From Jejuia sp. UBA6058 (GTDB taxonomy: Bacteria > Bacteroidota > Bacteroidia > Flavobacteriales > Flavobacteriaceae): DNA of 64,000 nt. The translations under genes were made by a program, and so were the position numbers. Location of the stretch: contig DIYI01000004.1 of assembly GCA_002428965.1 (NCBI GenBank), positions 62,001-126,000 on the forward strand, read 5' to 3'. Below, piece by piece: positions 53,354 through 62,684 of this stretch. Under the pieces are notes generated by a model, which saw only the letters and a program-made list of their open reading frames with translations, ran no database searches and was not told the origin of the DNA. Within the stretch, counting starts at the first letter, position 1; each line of letters starts with the position of its first letter.

Positions 53354-53361
53354 CAAAAGTA
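53354..53361 (-). promoter_or_regulatory. -7 box upstream of the act operon
   Basis: The minus strand reads TACTTTTG, matching TAnnTTTG, 81 bases before the actA ATG. The -33 region at the usual distance is T-rich but lacks a perfect TTG. It is the best candidate for the promoter of the 11.7-kb act-oxidase operon. Confidence 0.45.
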
Positions 53362-53459
53362 ATACTTAAAGTCGATTTTGAAAATGTTGAAGAACTGTTA
53401 ATTATTAATTTAGAGGGATTCTAAATAACAAAATGATCAATGTTTTCGTTTATGTCGTA

Positions 53460-53467
53460 TATATTTG
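53460..53467 (+). promoter_or_regulatory. -7 box upstream of the SPOR gene
   Basis: TATATTTG at this position matches TAnnTTTG and ends 26 bases before the ATG at 53494. A -33 TTG is not obvious. It is divergent from the act promoter, 93 bases away. Confidence 0.5.
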
Positions 53468-53493
53468 TATAGCTTTTGTAAAATTTAAAAATA

Positions 53494-53880
53494 ATGAGCT
53501 TTAAAAACATCTATTTCTCCATTTTATGCACATGCTTTTTATCTTGTTTGGTTTACGGACAGGAAGGAAATGTAGTTATTAATCAAGATGAGCGTATTTC
53601 TAAGCTTCTGGAGCTAAGAAAGGAAATGAATGCAGATGAAACGAACTCTAGACGCTACAAAATCCAGGTGTATTCTGGAAACAGAATTGGCGCTAAAAAT
53701 GCACAAAAGGATTTTGCTGAAGCCTACGGCGAATGGAAACCCGTAATGCACTATGAACCACCAAATTTTAAAGTTTGGGTTGGCAATTTCAATACACGAT
53801 TAGAAGCAGATCGCGCTTTAAAAAGAATAAAATATAAATTTCCAGCTGCCTTTATTTTCAAGCCGAAAAAGAAGAAATAA
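53494..53880 (+). CDS. SPOR domain-containing exported protein
   Basis: The 128-residue protein has an N-terminal signal peptide (CTCFLSCLVYGQEG) and a SPOR-type domain with the pattern RYKIQVYSGNRIGAKNAQKDFA ... FKVWVGNFNTRLEADRALKRIK (in part). SPOR domains bind denuded peptidoglycan glycan strands, often at division sites. It is a single-gene unit flanked by its own -7 box and a bidirectional terminator. The first 20 residues include two cysteines; the mature N-terminus could be lipidated but the lipobox is not clear. Confidence 0.88.
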   Translation: MSFKNIYFSILCTCFLSCLVYGQEGNVVINQDERISKLLELRKEMNADETNSRRYKIQVYSGNRIGAKNAQKDFAEAYGEWKPVMHYEPPNFKVWVGNFNTRLEADRALKRIKYKFPAAFIFKPKKKK

Positions 53881-53892
53881 AAATGATAGAAT

Positions 53893-53925
53893 AAAAAATG
53901 CGAACCAATTAGTTCGCATTTTTTT
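53893..53925. terminator. Bidirectional terminator between the SPOR gene and infB
   Basis: A 13-bp stem AAAAAATGCGAAC / GTTCGCATTTTTT with loop CAATTA has an A-run before and a T-run after it. The SPOR gene (+) ends 12 bases before it and infB (-) ends 20 bases after it, so it can stop transcription from both sides. Confidence 0.85.
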
Positions 53926-53944
53926 TGAATTGAATTATGTGATT

Positions 53945-56656
53945 TTATTTCAAAGTCTTTTTAACCTCAACTTCGGTGAAGGCCTCTAGAATATCACCTT
54001 CTTTGATATCATTGAAGTTCTTCACTTGCATACCACAGTCATACCCTTTAGATACTTCTTTAACGTCATCTTTAAAACGTTTTAACGATGCTAACTCACC
54101 TGTATGTACTACAACACCATCACGAATTAAACGCACACCAGAATTTCTAAAGATTTTTCCATTAGTAACCATACAACCTGCAATACTACCTATTTTAGAA
54201 ACTTTAAATACTTGTCTAATTTCCGCTGTACCAGTTACTTCTTCTTTTAACTCTGGAGATAACATGCCTTCCATTGCATCTTTCAAGTCGTTAATGGCAT
54301 CGTAAATAATTGAGTACGTTCTAATATCAATTTCTTCCTTATCGGCAATATCTCTCGCATTTCCAACTGGACGTACATTAAACCCTACAATAATAGCGTC
54401 GGAAGCAGAAGCTAGTAATACATCACTTTCAGTAATGGCTCCAACACCTTTGTGCAGAATGTTCACCTGAATCTCTTCAGTAGATAATTTTTGGAAAGAG
54501 TCTGTTAATGCCTCTACAGAACCATCTACATCACCTTTAAGAATAATATTTAACTCTTGGAAATCACCCAGTGCAATACGACGACCAATTTCATCAAGTG
54601 TAATATGACGTTGTGTTCTAACCGACTGTTCACGTTGTAACTGAGAACGTTTAGCAGCAATTTGTTTTGCTTCGCGCTCATCTTCAAATACGTTAAATTT
54701 ATCTCCCGCTTGAGGAGCTCCATCTAAACCAAGAATGGAAACCGGTGTTGACGGTCCTGCTTCTTTTACATCCTTACCTCGTTCATCATGCATAGCTTTA
54801 ACCTTTCCACTATGTTGACCCGCAAGAACATAGTCCCCCACACGAAGTGTTCCTGCCTGAACCAAAATAGTTGACACATATCCACGACCTTTATCGAGAA
54901 ATGCCTCCACTACAGTTCCAACAGCAGGTTTATCAGGGTTAGCTTTTAACTCTAATAATTCTGCTTCAAGCAATACTTTTTCCAATAGTTCTGGAACACC
55001 AGTACCGAACTTAGCCGAAATATCATGCGATTGAATTTTTCCACCCCAATCTTCAACCAATAAATTCATGCTCGCAAGACCTTCTTTAATCTTATCTGGG
55101 TTTGCATCGGGCTTATCTATCTTATTAATTGCAAAAACAATCGGCACTCCCGCAGCCTGAGCATGCGAAATTGCTTCCTTAGTCTGAGGCATGATATCAT
55201 CATCTGCCGCTGCAACAATAATTGCTATATCTGTAACTTGAGCTCCACGGGCACGCATTGCGGTAAACGCCTCGTGACCAGGAGTATCTAAAAATGCAAT
55301 TTTTTGTCCGCTATCAAGTGTAACACCATATGCTCCAATATGCTGTGTAATACCTCCAGATTCACCAGCAATTACATTTTCTTCACGAATGTAATCAAGT
55401 AGTGATGTTTTACCATGATCTACGTGACCCATCACCGTAACAATTGGCGCACGGGATTTTAAATCTTCTGGTTGATCCTCAACCTCTTCTATAGCCTCTT
55501 CAATATCAGCAGTTACAAACTCTACTTTATAACCAAATTCTTCAGCAACTATAGATAATGTTTCAGCATCCAAACGCTGGTTCATCGTCACCATCATTCC
55601 TAAGGACATACATGCAGAAATAATTTCGGTAACGCCAACATCCATCATCGTTGCAACCTCACTAGCTGTAACAAACTCAGTAACTTTAAGCACTTTACTT
55701 TCAGCTGCTTCTGCCTGTAATTCTTTTTCCGTTTGTTCTCTATGTTGATCACGCTTTTCTCTGCGGTATTTAGCACCTTTACCTTTGTTACTTTTACCCT
55801 GAAGTTTTTCTAGTGTTTCACGAACTTGTTTTTGTACTTCTTCTTCACTAGGCTCTTCCTTAACTACATTACGACGCCCTTTTCCTTTAAACCTGTCATT
55901 TCTATTACCGCCGTTATTGTTTCTTTGGTTATTGCCTCCTGATTGTCCTGGTCCTACTTTACTGATACGTCTACGCTTCTTTCTATTGCTACTCGCATCA
56001 GATTTATCGCTCTCCTTCTTATCCTCTTTTTTCTTTTTAGGCTTATTGAACTGGGATAAATCAATTTTATCACCAGCAATTTTAGGACCTGTAAGCTTTT
56101 GATACTGAGTTTTTACCTTTTCTTCAGGAGTTACCATTTCTCCATCAACTTCAACTGGCTTTTGCTTGATAGTTTCTTTAGGCGCAGTTTCAGCAACTGG
56201 TTCTTCTACCTTTGGTATTTTAGCAACAGGTTCTTCTACTTTTGCCTCGGCAACTGGTTTCTCAACCGAAGGAGCTGAAACTGATTTTTTAGGTTCAAGA
56301 TCGATTTTCCCCACAGTTTTAGGACCCGAAAGCGCTTTTGAAGCCTTTACAACTTCAGGTTCTTTAGCTTTTTCAATTGCCTCTTGAGCTTTTTGCTTAG
56401 CTTCCAATTCTTGTTCACGCTTAATACGCAAATCCTCCTTTTCCTTTTGCTTTGCTTCACTAACTTTCTGCGACCTCATCTTCTTATTAGCGTCCGTCTC
56501 AAATTCATCTGCAAGAACATTGTATGTTTCTTCAGAAATTTTAGTAGTTGGACGCTTCTCTATATCAATGCCCTTTGAATCTAAAAATTCAACCGCGCGG
56601 TCTAAAGAAATGTTCAGCTCTCGTAAAACTTTATTTAATCTTATTGTTTCAGCCAT
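53945..56656 (-). CDS. infB: Translation initiation factor IF-2
   Basis: The 903-residue protein has an N-terminal IF2-N domain, a long charged Lys/Glu/Pro linker (about 50-330), and the G domain with GHVDHGKT (about 408), DTPGHEAF and NKID, followed by domains II-IV. It positions fMet-tRNA on the 30S subunit. It is the last gene of rimP-nusA-infB, 75 bases after nusA, with a strong terminator behind. Confidence 0.97.
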   Translation of the reverse strand: MAETIRLNKVLRELNISLDRAVEFLDSKGIDIEKRPTTKISEETYNVLADEFETDANKKMRSQKVSEAKQKEKEDLRIKREQELEAKQKAQEAIEKAKEPEVVKASKALSGPKTVGKIDLEPKKSVSAPSVEKPVAEAKVEEPVAKIPKVEEPVAETAPKETIKQKPVEVDGEMVTPEEKVKTQYQKLTGPKIAGDKIDLSQFNKPKKKKEDKKESDKSDASSNRKKRRRISKVGPGQSGGNNQRNNNGGNRNDRFKGKGRRNVVKEEPSEEEVQKQVRETLEKLQGKSNKGKGAKYRREKRDQHREQTEKELQAEAAESKVLKVTEFVTASEVATMMDVGVTEIISACMSLGMMVTMNQRLDAETLSIVAEEFGYKVEFVTADIEEAIEEVEDQPEDLKSRAPIVTVMGHVDHGKTSLLDYIREENVIAGESGGITQHIGAYGVTLDSGQKIAFLDTPGHEAFTAMRARGAQVTDIAIIVAAADDDIMPQTKEAISHAQAAGVPIVFAINKIDKPDANPDKIKEGLASMNLLVEDWGGKIQSHDISAKFGTGVPELLEKVLLEAELLELKANPDKPAVGTVVEAFLDKGRGYVSTILVQAGTLRVGDYVLAGQHSGKVKAMHDERGKDVKEAGPSTPVSILGLDGAPQAGDKFNVFEDEREAKQIAAKRSQLQREQSVRTQRHITLDEIGRRIALGDFQELNIILKGDVDGSVEALTDSFQKLSTEEIQVNILHKGVGAITESDVLLASASDAIIVGFNVRPVGNARDIADKEEIDIRTYSIIYDAINDLKDAMEGMLSPELKEEVTGTAEIRQVFKVSKIGSIAGCMVTNGKIFRNSGVRLIRDGVVVHTGELASLKRFKDDVKEVSKGYDCGMQVKNFNDIKEGDILEAFTEVEVKKTLK

Positions 56657-56731
56657 AAATTGCCTTTAATATCTCGAAATATATTATAAATACCCTTTTC
56701 TACAAATATTATTATTAGTTTTAATTAGGTA

Positions 56732-57964
56732 TTAATCTTCGAATTCTTCTTTAAGAATTCTTATTACATCGTAAATTGTTTCCTCCTCTAAATCAGTTCT
56801 CTTTACAAGATCGTTAACATCTTGCTCAAGAACACTCTTAGCAGTATCTAAACCTGCTTTACTAAACTCTTGAATAATCCACTCTTCAATTTCATCAGAG
56901 AATTCAGAAAGCTCAACATCCTCTTCAGCACCTTCTCTAAAAACATCAATTTCATAACCCGTTAGCTGTCCAGCCAAACGGATGTTATGACCACCTCTAC
57001 CAATGGCTTTACTTACTTCTTCTGGTTTTAAAATTACCTCGGCATGTTTTGATTCTTCATCAATCTTTATTGAAGTAACACGCGCCGGACTCAATGCTCT
57101 TGTTATAAATAATTGTAAATTATTAGTGTAGTTAATCACATCAATATTTTCATTTCCTAACTCACGAACAATACCGTGAATTCTAGAACCTTTCATTCCC
57201 ACACAAGCCCCAACCGGATCAATTCTATCATCATAAGAATCAACAGCTACTTTTGCCTTTTCACCAGGAATTCTAACTACTTTTTTAATAGTAATTAAAC
57301 CATCAAACACTTCTGGAATTTCTTGCTCAAATAATTTTTCCAAAAATGCTGGAGCGCTTCTAGACATGATAATTGCAGGTTTAGCGCCTTTAAGTTCAAC
57401 ACTTTCAATCACACCCCTAACATTGTCACCTTTACGGAAAAAGTCTGAAGGTATTTGTTTGTCCTTTGGTAATACGATTTCATTGCCTTCATCATCCAAT
57501 AATATTACAGCTCTATGACGAATATGGTGCACTTCTGCTGTATAAATCTCGCCTATTAAATCTTTAAATTGTTTGTAGATAATGGTGTTATCGTGCTCAT
57601 GAATCTTAGATATTAAGTTTTGGCGCAATGCTAAAATTGCACGTCTTCCTAAATCTACCAACTTAACCTCTTCTGATACATCCTCCCCAACCTCAAAATC
57701 AGGCTCTATTTTTTGTGCCTCACTTAATGATATCTCTTGGTTCTCATCTTCAACTTCGCCATCAGCAACAACAATACGGTTCCTCCATATTTCTAAATCG
57801 CCTTTATCAGGATTAACAATGATATCAAAATTGTCATCATCCCCATATTTTCGTTTTAGAGCACTTCTAAATACATCCTCTAAAATTGCCATTAAGGTAA
57901 CACGGTCAATTAGTTTATCGTCTTTGAATTCTGAAAATGATTCAATTAACGCAACATTCTCCAT
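56732..57964 (-). CDS. nusA: Transcription termination/antitermination factor NusA
   Basis: The 410-residue protein has the N-terminal RNA-polymerase binding domain (VALIESFSEFKDDKLIDRVT), an S1 domain (GEIYTAEVHHIRHRAVILLDD) and two KH domains (VGACVGMKGSRIHGIVRELG; KAIGRGGHNIRLAGQLTG). The C-terminal acidic repeats of enteric NusA are replaced by a shorter acidic helix-rich end. It lies 13 bases after rimP and 75 before infB, the usual order. Confidence 0.97.
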   Translation of the reverse strand: MENVALIESFSEFKDDKLIDRVTLMAILEDVFRSALKRKYGDDDNFDIIVNPDKGDLEIWRNRIVVADGEVEDENQEISLSEAQKIEPDFEVGEDVSEEVKLVDLGRRAILALRQNLISKIHEHDNTIIYKQFKDLIGEIYTAEVHHIRHRAVILLDDEGNEIVLPKDKQIPSDFFRKGDNVRGVIESVELKGAKPAIIMSRSAPAFLEKLFEQEIPEVFDGLITIKKVVRIPGEKAKVAVDSYDDRIDPVGACVGMKGSRIHGIVRELGNENIDVINYTNNLQLFITRALSPARVTSIKIDEESKHAEVILKPEEVSKAIGRGGHNIRLAGQLTGYEIDVFREGAEEDVELSEFSDEIEEWIIQEFSKAGLDTAKSVLEQDVNDLVKRTDLEEETIYDVIRILKEEFED

Positions 57965-57977
57965 AACGCTTCTTAAA

Positions 57978-58439
57978 TTAAAATTTAATCATAACTTTTG
58001 CTTCTACAATATCTTTATATGCCACATTGGCTTGTTTTTTAACGGTAACCTTTCCTTTACCAACAGGTTTTGGCTCCCTTGCTTTCCATTCTAAACGAAT
58101 AGTTTCTTCGGTTGCTTCAGCTAAAACACCTTCTAATTTCTCGGTACTTGTTTTAACAGCCAGCGTTCTACTAATATGTTTTTTATACTGCCTCTTATCA
58201 ACAAGTGGTGATGCAGCTCCTGCAGACATTACTTCTAAAGAAAAATCTTGTTCTTCTCTATCTAAGTTGTGTTCTATAGCTCTACTAATAAACATACAGT
58301 CCTCAACCAGAACACCATTATCACCATCTAAAATGATTTTGATGTGATTTGCTTCATTAACATTAAAATCTATTAAAAATAAATCTGAACGCTCTTTCAA
58401 AGCTTCATCCAATAAATTTTGTACAGTAGTCTTAAACAT
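57978..58439 (-). CDS. rimP: Ribosome maturation factor RimP
   Basis: The 153-residue protein has the RimP N-terminal domain (FLIDFNVNEANHIKIILDGDNG; DCMFISRAIEHNLDREEQDFSLEVMSAG in part) and the C-terminal Sm-like part. It helps 30S subunit assembly. It begins the rimP-nusA-infB operon. Between its probable -7 box and its ATG lies a G+C-rich hairpin followed by a T-run, which could affect transcription of the operon. Confidence 0.95.
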   Translation of the reverse strand: MFKTTVQNLLDEALKERSDLFLIDFNVNEANHIKIILDGDNGVLVEDCMFISRAIEHNLDREEQDFSLEVMSAGAASPLVDKRQYKKHISRTLAVKTSTEKLEGVLAEATEETIRLEWKAREPKPVGKGKVTVKKQANVAYKDIVEAKVMIKF

Positions 58440-58451
58440 ATTAGTATAAAA

Positions 58452-58474
58452 AGAGGGGACTTTCCGTCCCCTCT
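58452..58474 (-). terminator. Terminator-like hairpin in front of rimP
   Basis: A 9-bp stem AGAGGGGAC / GTCCCCTCT with a five-base loop (GGAAA on the minus strand) is followed on the minus strand by TTTTATACTAATATG, in which the last ATG starts rimP. It may end the YgiQ-like gene, whose stop is 98 bases away, or act as an attenuator in the rimP leader, because a -7 box lies between it and that gene. Confidence 0.75.
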
Positions 58475-58501
58475 AATCTTTAATTTCGCCTTACAACGCT
58501 G

Positions 58502-58509
58502 CAAATATA
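58502..58509 (-). promoter_or_regulatory. -7 box upstream of rimP-nusA-infB
   Basis: The minus strand reads TATATTTG, matching TAnnTTTG, 62 bases before the rimP ATG. Transcription from here would begin near 58495 and run straight into the hairpin at 58474-58452. No clear -33 TTG is seen. Confidence 0.45.
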
Positions 58510-58571
58510 ACACTTTATCTTTATTATTAAAGAAATTACGCTGTTTTTATGAAAGATGGTAAATCCAATAA

Positions 58572-60521
58572 TTATCTCCTTCTCTTCTTACTTTTAAACT
58601 TAGCCTTATTTTTTCTCTGATTAAAGGGCACTGCGTCATCAAAAGTATGCTTTGGTTTTCCTGGTTTATGCTTCCGCCATTTCTCTTGTTTCTTAGGCAG
58701 CAAAACATCTAATAAATCTTGACGCCCTAACTTATTTAAGGTGTTTTTTATCCAAGCTTTATTTTCATCTTTATACCAAAAGAAAAAACGGTGCTGCTCA
58801 TCTTTTTCTTTTCGTGTTTTAGGCGTTTTTACTTTTTTAAGTGTATACGGATGATAACCACTATAATATATAACCGTAGCTACCGTCATAGGTGTTGGTG
58901 TAAACCCTTGTACTTGCTCTAATTGAAACCCCATATCTTTAGTTTCGGCAGCTAAATTTGCCATATCTTCGGCCTCACACGCGGGATGATTAGAGATAAA
59001 ATAAGGTATAAGTTGCAACTTCAATTTGTTCTTCACATTTATTTTATCAAATCGCTCTTTAAACTTATGGAAGTAACTAAATGAAGGTTTACGCATTAGT
59101 TTTAAAACAGGATCGCTGGTATGCTCTGGTGCTACTTTTAAACGTCCAGAAACGTGCTTTGTCATTACTTCTTCAGTGTAATCATCTAGCTCTTTGGCAT
59201 CCGCATTTTTATTAAACTCTGGCACCAACATATCATGACGAATACCACTACCAATAAATGACTTTTTTACTTTAGGATGACTATCAACTGCTTGATATAA
59301 TTGTGTTAAGGGTTTATGTGAAGTATCTAAATTGCTACAAATAACTGGTGAGATGCAAGAAGGCGCTACACATTTATCGCATATTTCTTGCACTTTGCCT
59401 TTCATCTTGTACATATTGGCACTTGGACCTCCAATATCCGACAAGTATCCTTTAAAATCTGGCATATTTGCAACCGTATCTACTTCTCTTAAAACAGATT
59501 CTTGACTACGAGAGGCTATAAATTTTCCCTGGTGCGCAGAAATGGTACAAAAACTACAACCCCCAAAACACCCGCGATGAATATTGATGGAAAACTTGAT
59601 CATTTCAAACGCAGGAATTGGTCCGCGCTTATTATATTTTGGATGAGGTAAACGTGTGTATGGCAAATCGAAAGACGCATCAATCTCTTCCTCTGTCATT
59701 GTAGGGTATGGCGGATTTATCATTAAGGTTTTATCCCCTACTTTTTGAAAAATACGTCTCGCCGCCAATTTATTACTTTCTTGTTCTATAATCTTGAAGT
59801 TTGACGCATAGGCTTTCTTATCCTTCAAACAGGTTTCATGAGATACAATTTCTACATCTTCCCAGTTGCTATTTTTAGGAATTCTGGAATCTTTATTCAA
59901 CAAAACGGCTGTTTGATTCACCGTTGTTATGCTTGCAAATGGCACACCTTTTTGTAATAATCGCACTACTTCACGTAGTGGCTGTTCCCCCATACCATAC
60001 ACCAACATATCTGCCTTTGATGTCTCCAAAATTGTAGGCATTAATTTATCGCTCCAGTAATCGTAGTGTGTTACTCTTCTAAGTGATGCCTCAATACCAC
60101 CAATTAAAACAGGAACATCTGGCCATTTGTCCTTCAAAATCTTTGAGTACACTGTGGTAGCGTAATCTGGTCTGAAACCGATATCGCCATTTGGGGTATA
60201 TGCATCTTTGCTACGGCGCTTCTTATTTGCATTATAATTGCTAACCATAGGATCCATACAGCCTCCAGTAATTCCAAAAAAAAGTTTTGGTGCTCCAAGC
60301 TTTACAAAATCTTGTAAATTATCATTAACATTAGGCTGTGGCACGATTGCCACTCTTAGACCCAAACTTTCTAATATGCGCCCAATAACTGCAGGTCCAA
60401 ATGAAGGATGATCTACATAAGCATCACCACTAAATAGAATTACGTCTAATTCCTCCCATCCGCGAATTTTCACTTCACGGTTAGTAGTTGGTAACCAATT
60501 AGATAACTTTAACTCTTGCAT
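58572..60521 (-). CDS. YgiQ family radical SAM protein
   Basis: The protein (649 residues from the chosen start MQELKLSNWLPTT) has the YgiQ N-terminal domain (DVILFSGDAYVDHPSFGPAVIGRIL, in part), the radical-SAM core with CFGGCSFC (CxxxCxxC) that binds the 4Fe-4S cluster and AdoMet, and a basic C-terminal tail (KAKFKSKKRRR). YgiQ proteins are widespread, but their substrate is unknown to me. A GTG at 60548 would add 9 residues, but a -7 box lies within that extension. The gene is divergent from pheS. Confidence 0.93.
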   Translation of the reverse strand: MQELKLSNWLPTTNREVKIRGWEELDVILFSGDAYVDHPSFGPAVIGRILESLGLRVAIVPQPNVNDNLQDFVKLGAPKLFFGITGGCMDPMVSNYNANKKRRSKDAYTPNGDIGFRPDYATTVYSKILKDKWPDVPVLIGGIEASLRRVTHYDYWSDKLMPTILETSKADMLVYGMGEQPLREVVRLLQKGVPFASITTVNQTAVLLNKDSRIPKNSNWEDVEIVSHETCLKDKKAYASNFKIIEQESNKLAARRIFQKVGDKTLMINPPYPTMTEEEIDASFDLPYTRLPHPKYNKRGPIPAFEMIKFSINIHRGCFGGCSFCTISAHQGKFIASRSQESVLREVDTVANMPDFKGYLSDIGGPSANMYKMKGKVQEICDKCVAPSCISPVICSNLDTSHKPLTQLYQAVDSHPKVKKSFIGSGIRHDMLVPEFNKNADAKELDDYTEEVMTKHVSGRLKVAPEHTSDPVLKLMRKPSFSYFHKFKERFDKINVKNKLKLQLIPYFISNHPACEAEDMANLAAETKDMGFQLEQVQGFTPTPMTVATVIYYSGYHPYTLKKVKTPKTRKEKDEQHRFFFWYKDENKAWIKNTLNKLGRQDLLDVLLPKKQEKWRKHKPGKPKHTFDDAVPFNQRKNKAKFKSKKRRR

Positions 60522-60528
60522 AGCGTTG

Positions 60529-60562
60529 CAAAAGTAGGTAAAAATCACTGCTTTACCACAAA
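60529..60562 (-). promoter_or_regulatory. Candidate promoter of the YgiQ-like gene
   Basis: On the minus strand TTTG (60562-60559) and TACTTTTG (60536-60529) are 22 bases apart, slightly long for this pattern. The -7 box ends only 7 bases before the ATG at 60521, which would give a leaderless or near-leaderless mRNA and argues against the GTG start at 60548. Confidence 0.4.
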
Positions 60563-60619
60563 TAGGCGCATTAGCTGTTTAAAATTGAAATGTTTACCGC
60601 CGTTACAACAGATTTTAAT

Positions 60620-60627
60620 TAAATTTG
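60620..60627 (+). promoter_or_regulatory. -7 box upstream of pheS
   Basis: TAAATTTG matches TAnnTTTG and ends 19 bases before the pheS ATG. No -33 TTG is found at the usual distance, so only the -7 part is supported. An AAGGGG just before the ATG (60639-60644) is one of few SD-like sequences in the window. Confidence 0.45.
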
Positions 60628-60646
60628 CCATCATTTTAAGGGGATT

Positions 60647-61666
60647 ATGATAGATAAGATTCAAGAATTAATTGCGGAAGCCGAAGCTTTTAAAGCGCAA
60701 ACTAAAGAAGAGGTTGAAGCCTTCAGAATAAAATATTTAGGTAAAAAAGGGCTTTTAAATCAGTATTTTGCTGAGTTTAAAAATGTGGCTAACGATCAAA
60801 AACGAGAGTTCGGTCAAACCATTAATAAACTTAAAAAAACAGCTGAGGAAAAAGTAAACACATTAAAGGCAGAGCTTGAAGACAAAGAGGAAGTAAAAGG
60901 TGTTTATGGCGACTTATCACGTCCGGGGCAACCTATTGAAATTGGTGCACGCCACCCTATTTCTATCGTTAAAAATCAAATTATTGACATATTTTCAAGA
61001 ATTGGTTTTAATGTAAGTGAAGGTCCTGAAATTGAAGACGACTGGAACAACTTTACGGCCTTAAATTTGCCCGAACACCATCCTGCGCGCGATATGCAGG
61101 ATACGTTTTTTATTCAAACCAATCCAGATATTTTATTACGTACACATACTAGTTCTGTTCAAGTGCGTTATATGGAAAATAATAAGCCACCTATCAGAAC
61201 CATTTCTCCTGGGCGTGTATATAGAAACGAGGCTATTTCGGCACGTTCTCATTGTTTTTTCCATCAAGTAGAAGGCTTGTATATTGATAAAGATGTAAGT
61301 TTTGCAGATTTAAAACAGACATTACAGCATTTTACGACTGAAATGTTTGGGAAGAGTAAAATACGTTTACGCCCAAGTTATTTCCCATTTACAGAACCTA
61401 GTGCTGAAGTGGATGTGTATTGGGGACTGGAAACCGAAACCGACTACAAAATGACCAAAGGTACAGGTTGGCTAGAAATTATGGGCTGCGGTATGGTAGA
61501 TCCAAACGTTTTAGAAAACTGTGGTATCGATTCTAAAGAATACTCTGGTTTTGCTTTTGGTATGGGTATTGATCGTATTGCCTTGTTACTGCATCAAATT
61601 AGTGATATTCGCTTGTTGAGTGAAAATGATGTTAGGTTTTTGGAGCAGTTTAGGAGTGCTTTTTAG
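60647..61666 (+). CDS. pheS: Phenylalanyl-tRNA synthetase alpha subunit
   Basis: The 339-residue protein has the N-terminal coiled-coil (tRNA-binding arm, about 1-85) and the class II core with motif 2 (RTISPGRVYRNEAISARSHCFFHQVEG, in part) and motif 3 (GFAFGMGIDRIALLLHQI). It charges tRNA-Phe together with the beta subunit. pheT is not adjacent; the next genes are on the other strand. The start at 60647 has an SD-like AAGGGGA and a -7 box in front. Confidence 0.97.
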   Translation: MIDKIQELIAEAEAFKAQTKEEVEAFRIKYLGKKGLLNQYFAEFKNVANDQKREFGQTINKLKKTAEEKVNTLKAELEDKEEVKGVYGDLSRPGQPIEIGARHPISIVKNQIIDIFSRIGFNVSEGPEIEDDWNNFTALNLPEHHPARDMQDTFFIQTNPDILLRTHTSSVQVRYMENNKPPIRTISPGRVYRNEAISARSHCFFHQVEGLYIDKDVSFADLKQTLQHFTTEMFGKSKIRLRPSYFPFTEPSAEVDVYWGLETETDYKMTKGTGWLEIMGCGMVDPNVLENCGIDSKEYSGFAFGMGIDRIALLLHQISDIRLLSENDVRFLEQFRSAF

Positions 61667-61684
61667 AGTACTTATCGATAGATT

Positions 61685-62251
61685 TTAAGCGACTCCATTT
61701 ACACTCAAATCCAGAAGTTTCATCTTACTAATGTTAATAAGAACTTGGAAAAAGCAATTTCCTCCATCATCCACTGAAACGTATTCTTCTCTCCAAAATT
61801 CAAAGCCCTCAGTTCCGCAAAATAAATTGATGTGAAGTATTCTGTCTCCAGTTGGAGAAGTGGCAATAATATATTGCCTACGATACTCTTCTAGTTTGAT
61901 AGAAAACTGTCTTTCGTTTAAATGACGATCGGGAAATTTCTCCTTGAGGTAAAAGCTTCTTATTTCGCCTTCTTCATTAAATTTTTTAATTTCTTGATTT
62001 AAAAGTTGTTCTGCTATTTTTAAGTCTTCATTTGTTAGCTCACATTTGATCGAATTCTCAGGAAAAATCCAGTGATAGCCTGAATTATATTCAAATACAC
62101 AAAATCTAGTTGAATCAAGTTTAAATAATAGATTTTCGTTTTCTCCAAGAGATACTTTTCTTTCCTTTTTTCCACAATTCCACAAAAAGCATGAAAAAAA
62201 TAAAAGTGGTATTATGATGTGATTTTTCAATTGATTATTTTTTAAATCCAT
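61685..62251 (-). CDS. Hypothetical lipoprotein
   Basis: From the chosen start (MDLKNNQLKNHI) the protein has 188 residues with a lipoprotein-like signal (PLLFFSCFLWNCGKKER). The longest open frame would begin at 62335 with a cationic, non-signal extension that overlaps the PNPOx-like gene by 101 bases, so the downstream ATG, overlapping by only 17 bases, is preferred. The body is a mix of strands and helices with no motif I recognise. It is the last gene of a minus-strand group of small exported proteins. Confidence 0.7.
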   Translation of the reverse strand: MDLKNNQLKNHIIIPLLFFSCFLWNCGKKERKVSLGENENLLFKLDSTRFCVFEYNSGYHWIFPENSIKCELTNEDLKIAEQLLNQEIKKFNEEGEIRSFYLKEKFPDRHLNERQFSIKLEEYRRQYIIATSPTGDRILHINLFCGTEGFEFWREEYVSVDDGGNCFFQVLINISKMKLLDLSVNGVA

Positions 62252-62684
62252 AAACCATTCTAGCACTCGCAATCTGTTCTTCCTCAGTAGTTTCAGGATA
62301 CAACATATATTTCGGTGCAATAATAGGTTTAGCACTTTCTATTATAACTTTGAAAATCGAAGAGAATGGAAATTTACCCTCAGTAATTTTTAAAAGTGGT
62401 TGTTTCAGTATTTCGAAGTCGACACTGCCATTTAATACAATTACTGCCTTTCCTTTTATTTGATAACCTTTTTGCACTAAAACATCAATAAAGCCAACAC
62501 ATACATTAGAGTTAGCTTCAATATTTTTTGCAGTTTGCGGAGACGCTATATTGGCTATGATGATGTAATCCTCGTAATATGTAAATACCTCTTTGGGTGA
62601 TACATTAGGCGTATTATCCTTTGATACTGTGGCGAGCCAACATAGTACACTTTGGTTTACGTACTTTTTAATATCCTCATTCAT
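62235..62684 (-). CDS. Pyridoxamine 5'-phosphate oxidase-like (split-barrel FMN) protein
   Basis: The 149-residue protein has the split-barrel opening VNQSVLCWLATVSKDNTPNVSPKEVF typical of PNPOx-like flavin-binding proteins, then IIIANIASPQTAKNIEANSNVCVGFID (in part). Such proteins bind FMN or similar cofactors and often have oxidoreductase roles; the substrate here is unknown. It overlaps the upstream gene by 8 bases and its end overlaps the downstream lipoprotein by 17 bases, suggesting a tight operon. It is the only cytoplasmic-looking member of that group. Confidence 0.85.
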   Translation of the reverse strand: MNEDIKKYVNQSVLCWLATVSKDNTPNVSPKEVFTYYEDYIIIANIASPQTAKNIEANSNVCVGFIDVLVQKGYQIKGKAVIVLNGSVDFEILKQPLLKITEGKFPFSSIFKVIIESAKPIIAPKYMLYPETTEEEQIASARMVYGFKK

